Source: Cryptomeria japonica
Taxonomy: Eukaryota > Streptophyta > Pinopsida > Cupressales > Cupressaceae
DNA length: 64,000 nt
Assembly (NCBI RefSeq): GCF_030272615.1
Contig: NC_081406.1
Span: 464,034,072 to 464,098,071 of the forward strand
Direction of reading: 5' to 3'
The notes below the pieces were generated by a model. It worked only from the letters and a program-made list of their open reading frames with translations. It was not told the DNA's origin and did not search any database. Positions 58,563 to 64,000 of the stretch are shown here, piece after piece (the stretch's first letter is position 1; each line of letters starts with the position of its first letter). The position numbers and the translations under genes are program-made.

Positions 58563-59140
58563 CTTCTCTTAAATTAAATAAATATCTTATTTATTTAATT
58601 GATCCCACTCCTTCTATTAATTAAATAAATCTTTATTTATTTAATTAATTCATTAGCCTTTTCCACTCATGACACATGTCATTTATCTCTTAATTCCTAC
58701 ATTACCTACCCTTTAATCCTAGCCGACCATTTATCTTTTACAGCTCTCAATCTTATCTCTCCATTTATTTTAGTATCTTCTATATAAGGAGACGCTTCCT
58801 TCATTATCAACCCCCGATTACTACCCAACTACTCTACGCTTTCGAACTTTCATTTGTGATCAAGCCTACTTGCAACCACATTTCCGTTCTTTGTTGAGCT
58901 CTTGTGCACACATAAAATTTGAGAGCAGATATATCAAGCAAGATCAATGGAGATAGGAAGAATGAAGATCCAAACCCTATTGGACATGTGATGGTATAAT
59001 CTTTGTGATTTCATTTGATTTGCATTGTCCTAGGTAATATTCATATGTTATGGTGGATCTTTGTTGTTGTTAGGCTATGGTTTTGTGGTTGAATTCATTT
59101 AGTCTTTCAATATTGTTGTTATCCACTTTCACCATAAATA
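58563..59140 (+). repeat. 3' LTR of Element 4, right piece
   Basis: Resumes CTTCTCTTAAATTAAATAAA, collinear with the 5' LTR from 44136. TATA box at 58781-58789 (TATATAAGG). It ends ATAAATA, where the 5' LTR has ATAAACA, so the terminal CA has become TA. Confidence 0.92.
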
Positions 59141-59145
59141 CCGAT

Positions 59146-59924
59146 ATATGAGGCTGACATGGGAGATTGATTTGGCAGGTCTACAGGGTAACAATCTAAG
59201 ACATCGGTCTCAAAGTTTAATGAATTTATATTTGTTTAGGCCAACATGTAAATAAAATCTAATATCATTGTAAGCCAACATAAGAAATTTTTGTTTGTGT
59301 TTGGGAAGGGTATTTAAATCAGTTCGGTTAGGTTATTTTGAGAAGGTAGTAGAATGTAATGGAATATAGAAATGTGATATTTTGCAAGCAATCTTGATCA
59401 ACAGAATGTGAATGTATTATTCTGTAGTCGGTCTTGGATATTGGTTTAGAGTTTTGGGAAGCGAAGCAAGATACCGGTAAGGAAGGACACAATGCAAACC
59501 TACATAGACTGTTCTTTAACTGAAACTCATCCAACATAGCAGATGCACTCTTAGAGTTCAAAATTTTATTTGTAACTCCATATGTGGTGTTTTTTGTTAG
59601 TGAGACTCCTTTTGTGATGAGCATTGTTCTCTAGGCTATTGGCCCTCTTGCATATGTAGGCCCCTATTGTAATATTTATTCATTTGGCCAGTAGATATAT
59701 ATTGTAGGTCTCCAATCCCACTGTGGTTTTTCCTCTTTGAGATTTTCCACATATATAATATGTGTTATGGTGTATGCTCTTGTGGTTGCTTCATTTCTAT
59801 TTGTTGTTATATTCTTTCATGTTTACCAGTTATTGAACTGCATTGTTAATAAGGTTAAAATTGATTATACCGGTGGAACATTGATTCACCCCCTCCCCCC
59901 TCCCAGTGTTCTTGGATTCCAACA
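59146..59924 (+). repeat. Right piece of the Copia LTR split by Element 4
   Basis: Ends CTTGGATTCCAACA after TTGATTCACCCCCTCCCC, the plus-strand equivalent of the Element 1 LTR end. The conserved CACTGTGGTTTTTCC hairpin block is at 59713-59750. Joined to 43825-43960 the LTR is about 915 bp. No primer site follows, so it is probably a solo LTR, although matching target duplications were not found. Confidence 0.7.
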
Positions 59925-60002
59925 ATTTCCAACCTATTTACATTTCTTTCTATGTTTAGGAAACATGTATCGAGTTGCAATCTTCAGAATAGGAATTGTT
60001 TG

Positions 60003-61379
60003 TGTAGTCACATAAATCTGTCCATTTTAATTAAATACATATTTTCTATTTATTTGATTAAAACCCCACTAGACATCAGTTAATTAAATTAATATTTAAT
60101 TAATTTATCTTCAAACATTCTCCTATTAATGAAATAAATTATTCAATTTATTTTAGTTAATTCATTAAACCAAATTCACAATCAATTAAATAAATAAATC
60201 ATATTTATTTCATTTAACCCCTTTTCCTCTTTCAAATAAATTAAATAAAACATTTATTTAAATCATTTATCCCCCCGACTTGCATTTTCCTACAAATGCA
60301 AGTTGCAACCACAAAATTGAAATAAATGAATTTTTATTTTAATAAAATCCTATTTTCCCTCACCCACCAAACCCACTTGCATTCCTAAAACCTCCTTCTA
60401 GATTCTTCTAAACCCTTCCTAATTAACCTAATCCATCCCTTAATTATTGTCACATTCCTAAGCAACTTGGAGTCACTTCTCAAAGACTTCAAAGTCTTTG
60501 AAAAACATTTAATGCTTTGTGTGTTCAACAATTTAACCTCTAAAAGTCTTCTAAACAACTTATGGCTCTTACATGACCATTTATGGTTAACCCCTTACTA
60601 AACACTCATATGACTCATGTGTCTCCTCAAGCATTTATTGCTTTGACCATGGTTATCCCTTTTACCTTTGCACAAGAGTTTATCCATTGGATAAAAGCTC
60701 TATTCTTTGAATAAAGAATTTATTCACTCAACCCAACCTTGATCTTAACTCCCAAGTTAATTCTCAAGTCATGTCAATCATTTAATGCTTATTCCCTCTC
60801 CTCTCAACGTATCTCATATTGACAGTCATCCTGGGATTGGGTTGAAAGTCCTCACATGGATTGAATATCATTCAATCCTGACCCTTGTTGAGATTACTCA
60901 ATCTTAACCATCCATTGCTCCATTTTTTCTATAAACAGAGCACATTTCTTCATAATCCAGATCTTGAAAACTTGTATGTATCTAATCTATAGGCTAGCTT
61001 GAGTCCTGTTAATTAGATAAATCTCTCATTTCAACTATTATTCACACTTGCATAGCATAGTTAAAACATTTCAGTCTTGAACCTCCATAAGCATCCATAG
61101 TGAAAAAAGCTGCTAAGAGCTACGGGAATTTGGAACTTGGAGAGGAGAGGAACAAAGGAGAAGGAGCTAAGAGCATGTTAGAAGGCATTTGGAGATGCCT
61201 TGTGATATTTGTTTCCCTAGTTAAATACTTTAGCATGTTTTTAGTGTCTCTTTTGATATGCCTGCTTAGATTAGTTTTTCATTGAATAACACTAACCTTT
61301 GATCCTTGTTTCTTGTTGTTTTTGTGTGTTATACGACCACAGGCTTTAGTCTAACCATTGTGTATTTTGCAGAGCATCA
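60003..61379 (+). repeat. 5' LTR of Element 5 (1377 bp)
   Basis: TGTAGTCACA to GAGCATCA. AT-rich first part with TTAATTAAAT runs; TATA box at 60930-60938. The short frame at 61100-61285 lies inside the LTR and is not a gene. Confidence 0.85.
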
Positions 61380-61381
61380 TT

Positions 61382-61398
61382 TGGTGAACCCGATGTGA
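61382..61398 (+). promoter_or_regulatory. Primer binding site of Element 5
   Basis: TGGTGAACCCGATGTGA, two bases past the LTR. The tRNA was not assigned. Confidence 0.65.
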
Positions 61399-61454
61399 AT
61401 CCAACAAACACATTTTTTTTAACAAAGTAACTTTTTGACTGTTTAGCTTGACAC

Positions 61455-61700
61455 ACAGGTCGCGCTTTGGCGCTTTTGCTCGCCCTTTAGCACTATTGCA
61501 ATTTGACATTTTAGCACTATTGTTCTTACAATGGCGCTATTGCCCGTATTATAGTGCTTTTGCTTATTAACTAGCACTTTTGTCCATGTTGTAGCACACT
61601 TGTTATTGTTGTTTAAAATTTTAGTTTAGCGCTTTTGCCTATACTTTAGCACATTTGTGTTAAGTAGTGCTTCTGTTTTTACACAGAGTAGCGCTATTGT
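61455..61700 (+). repeat. TAGCGC motif array in Element 5 leader
   Basis: About ten copies of TAGCGCTTTTGC or variants (TAGCACTATTGC, GGCGCTATTGCC, TAGTGCTTTTGC), at about 20-35 bp spacing right after the primer site, the same position as block 1 in Element 3. The shared core is TAGCGC; the following bases differ (TTTTG here, AT in Element 3). Confidence 0.75.
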
Positions 61701-61852
61701 AACATAACATTGTAAAAAAAGGCCTTGTAACTGAGAAAATAAATTTTCTTAGGCTTGTATAAGCCCACCATATGTATGGATTTTCCTAACCGTTTGTTTC
61801 GTGTGCAGGTTTAAACTAACTCCTTTTGTTGTTTCAAGTTAAATTTTTTTTT

Positions 61853-62060
61853 CATTTGGTGCTCTAAATTTCACAAATTTCATTTATTGCAAGTTAGCAT
61901 CCCTTTCATTTGGTGCTCTAAAATTCACAAATTTCATTCCTTGCAAGTTAGGATCCATTTCATTTGGTGCTCTAAAATTCACAAATTTAATTTCTTGCAA
62001 GTTAGGATCCATTTCATTTGGTGCTCTAAAACTTACAATCAAATTTGTTTTCATTGCAAG
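61853..62060 (+). repeat. Tandem ~57-bp repeat in Element 5 leader
   Basis: Four copies of a unit containing TTTCATTTGGTGCTCTAAAA and TTGCAAGTTAGGATCC. Identity is high in copies two and three and decays in the outer ones. Confidence 0.88.
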
Positions 62061-63202
62061 TTAGGGATACACTCTATTTTTGGTGCTTAAAACAAGACAA
62101 ATCTCATTTATTGCATAAAATTTAAGAAAACTCACAAATACACACTTCAATTTTTGGACAAGTAAAAAGAACAATCAATTTGTGTCATTCTTTGTTACAA
62201 AGAGATTTTACTTCATGCAAATGTGTTTTTCATTAAGTTGACCAGGATTTCAAATTCTAGTTTACTCAAACATATTGCCTTTGAAGTTAAAAAGAACATC
62301 ATGATTGTTGGAGGAACATCTCCAATTAGATAGAACATCATTGCAATGACAAGTTAAAAATAACAAGTGTATTTTGTGATTGGCATGCTTGTGCAAAGAG
62401 TTGGTCGAGTGGTCCTACTTCTAACACACACTATCCTCTCCCTTGGCTTTCGTGGTCCTAGGTGCAAGAGAAAAGTGTTAGTAACACTCAAGTTTTATTT
62501 TTTTAAGAGAGGCCTACCAAGAGACACATCACTCTTGGGAACGACCTCGCACGGTAAATCCTTCGAGCCGCTATAGAAATCAGGTGAGAGCGAAAGTTGC
62601 AGCCTTGGGTATAGTTGTTCCTACAATGTAACTTGCCGAAAGGACAAATGGGCCCCACCACAAGTTACAAGGCTCTTAAGTGAGTCACTGTAGAATGAAC
62701 TAATGTCCAAAGACATCAAAAATTACTAAACACTTTTAACTAGTAGCCCACCCGTTCTATTGATTGAGGATATTTGTGATAAATTCAGTGCAAAAGCATA
62801 GATGGTTTTGCTCCCAAGATACTCACCATATATATTTTCTTGAGTAGAAACATAGCGTTTTGAAAGGTTACTTGTAGCCCGATAAAAGTGGTGACTCCCC
62901 CATCATAGGGAGCATCTATTTTTTATACTCGCGCAAGACTTAGTATATCACATCCTTACCTGCCACAGCAGGATTCATAAGTTATGTATTACCAAAGTCG
63001 AAGAAATAACAAGATGTGAGCTGAAATTATCGCAACTGGCCATTTGACCTTAGGGATAAAAAGTTCTTGAAGTGTTTTCATTTTTGAGTCAAGCCTAGTA
63101 CAAATTGAGCCGACTTCAGGCTTTGGAAAACACCTAAAATACATTCTAAGGGAAGGGTCATAAAAAATTCAAAAGATTGGGTTGATCTAGACCCATACTT
63201 AC
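62061..63202 (+). other. Rest of Element 5 leader
   Basis: Non-coding. It contains the conserved leader motif at 62537-62579. The context of that motif (GGGAACGACC, then GAGCCGCTATAG) is kept, while surrounding bases have diverged from Elements 3 and 4. Confidence 0.5.
62537..62579 (+). promoter_or_regulatory. Conserved leader motif GAACGAC-CGCTATA (Element 5)
   Basis: GGGAACGACCTCGCACGG, then TTCGAGCCGCTATAGAAA. The spacing of about 30 bases matches Element 3. Confidence 0.55.
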
Positions 63203-63742
63203 TTGTGCCTTTTGAGGCAACATTCTTGTGTTTGTGTGCTTGCTTTGTTTTCTTGTCAAAAGAAACATCATAAATCCAAAAAAACCAAAACAAAGTATTC
63301 ATCCAATACAAACATTTCCAAAAACACAAAAGATCAAAAACAAAGAGCAATAACAAAAAGTATCAAACTATATGACCATTCTTCACATCTTGAGAAAGAA
63401 GAATCTTCATCAACACATAATTTTGAAGAAAAGACCATTGAGCTCAAAGGCTTTAATCAAAGGAGGAAATTCTTCTATCTTAATAGACAAATCTTTGTCT
63501 CTCATAGAGCCTTCTTACGTCACATGCATCTTTATCTTCAAGGTAAATCAAACGAATTTGATCAAGAGTCACTGAACCACAGAGCTTTTATGCAATATCG
63601 AGCTTTGAGTTGTCACAAGAACAAAGGAGGCAAAATCAATCCTGATTTCTTTCCTGACATTTGCATCATATATAACGTAGCTCAGCAAGAACCACCAATC
63701 CCTGAACAAGAAGAGGAAGAGTTTGTTCCTTTTGTAACATAG
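63203..63742 (+). CDS. Extra ORF upstream of gag (Element 5), open
   Basis: The frame is open for 179 codons to a TAG after EEEFVPFVT, with no internal stop. No start codon is certain: an ATG at the far end of the frame is not obvious, so translation may begin within it. The C-terminal 100 residues align with the Element 3 copy: RRKFFYLNRQIFVSHRAFLR, LQGKSNEFDQESLNHRAF, GGKINPDFFPD, EEEFVPFVT. The N-terminal part is basic and Ser/Lys-rich. Function is unknown. Its conservation at protein level across subfamilies, with no stop in this copy, supports a real product. Gag should follow just past it. Confidence 0.7.
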   Translation: MCLLRQHSCVCVLALFSCQKKHHKSKKTKTKYSSNTNISKNTKDQKQRAITKSIKLYDHSSHLEKEESSSTHNFEEKTIELKGFNQRRKFFYLNRQIFVSHRAFLRHMHLYLQGKSNEFDQESLNHRAFMQYRALSCHKNKGGKINPDFFPDICIIYNVAQQEPPIPEQEEEEFVPFVT

Positions 63743-64000
63743 TTTCTATTGAAGTTAAACATCTCATCCATTATCATATTAACACATCATCAATCCATTC
63801 CAACTCTCAAAGCATCAAGAGGCTTTTGTCCTAAGTTCTATTTCGATATTGCTTGAATCAAACACAAAAAAACATCACTTTTTAGAGTGTCTCTACATAT
63901 AGGATAAATTCATCCTAAGAGGCATCTCTACGCAGGTTAAAACTAGTCTATGAGTGAATCCTCTCATTACTAGGTAGTTAAGTCTATAACACATCTCAGA
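63743..64000 (+). other. Sequence after the pre-gag ORF, to the window end
   Basis: No gag frame is recognisable in these 258 bases. CATCTCTACGCAGG and CTACATATAGGATAAATTCATCC recur loosely. The start of gag is probably outside the window. Confidence 0.35.

Larger units (their letters stand above)
43961..59140 (+). mobile_element. Element 4: non-autonomous Tat-type Gypsy element, with nested insertion
   Basis: The left LTR is 784 bp. The right LTR spans 54385-59140 but contains a 4000-bp insertion, leaving about 750 bp. Flanks are CCGGT (43956-43960) and CCGAT (59141-59145), a 5-bp duplication with one transition. Without the nested insertion the element is about 11.2 kb. It keeps leader, gag, protease, the integrase tail, an antisense PMD remnant, the 3' stem-loop and the polypurine tract, but has no RT, RNase H or integrase core. 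Confidence 0.92.
60003..64000 (+). mobile_element. Element 5: 5' part of a Tat-type Gypsy element
   Basis: Complete 5' LTR, primer site, long leader with a repeat array and the conserved GAACGAC motif, and the pre-gag ORF, then the window ends. LTR segments (AAGCATTTATTGCTTTGACC, CACAAGAGTTTATCC) closely match the Element 3 LTR, so the two are related subfamilies. GTTTG at 59998-60002 would be the target duplication. Confidence 0.88.

Noticed and set aside
43825-59924. A perfect target duplication for the split Copia LTR
   Set aside because: AGTTG on the left and ATTTC on the right do not match, so the solo-LTR call rests on the ends and internal motifs only.

Overview
The window looks like intergenic DNA from a large, repeat-rich plant genome, most likely a gymnosperm (conifer-like). 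That is an inference from the density and style of the LTR retrotransposons, and no species is claimed. I found no intact host gene, tRNA, rRNA or CRISPR array. Nearly everything recognisable is an LTR retrotransposon or a fragment of one.

Layout, left to right. (1) 1-5670: a minus-strand Copia-type element cut by the window edge (Element 1). It has a 906-bp LTR and a Met-type primer binding site, a coiled-coil plus zinc-knuckle gag-like ORF, and a ~1000-codon ORF of unknown function in place of pol. (2) 5991-13645: a full minus-strand Ty1/Copia element (Element 2), with two 1511-bp LTRs and a perfect ACTTG target duplication, but a gag-pol frame broken by stops and a frameshift. (3) 13651-18683: old sequence with a coiled-coil ORF fragment and two small hairpin (MITE-like) repeats. 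(4) 18689-37088: an 18.4-kb plus-strand Ty3/Gypsy element of the Tat/Ogre type (Element 3). It has 1.4-kb LTRs, a long leader, an extra ORF before gag, gag-protease-RT-RNase H-second RNase H-integrase, and a 5-kb 3' region carrying an antisense plant mobile domain (PMD) ORF. (5) 37094-43100: AT-rich sequence with a LINE RNase H fragment. (6) 43101-59924: a nest. A Gypsy-type LTR (probably solo) lies next to a Copia LTR, which is split by a Gypsy element (Element 4, 43961-59140). Element 4's right LTR is itself split by a 4.0-kb insertion flanked by TTATC. (7) 60003-64000: the 5' part of another Tat-type element (Element 5), running off the window.

The coding parts are decayed. Most premature stops are one C-to-T or G-to-A step from the expected Arg (CGA), Gln (CAG/CAA) or Trp (TGG) codon, as expected from deamination of methylated cytosine in silenced repeats.

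The most interesting material is non-coding or extra-coding structure shared between the Gypsy elements. It includes arrays of a TAGCGCAT motif that lie upstream of gag on the sense strand and upstream of the PMD ORF on the antisense strand; a 3' stem-loop with diverged but still complementary arms, followed by a second G-rich tract; a leader motif kept in all three Tat-type elements; a conserved small ORF before gag; and antisense PMD ORFs in two different elements. All calls come from reading the sequence by eye. No alignment or database search was run.
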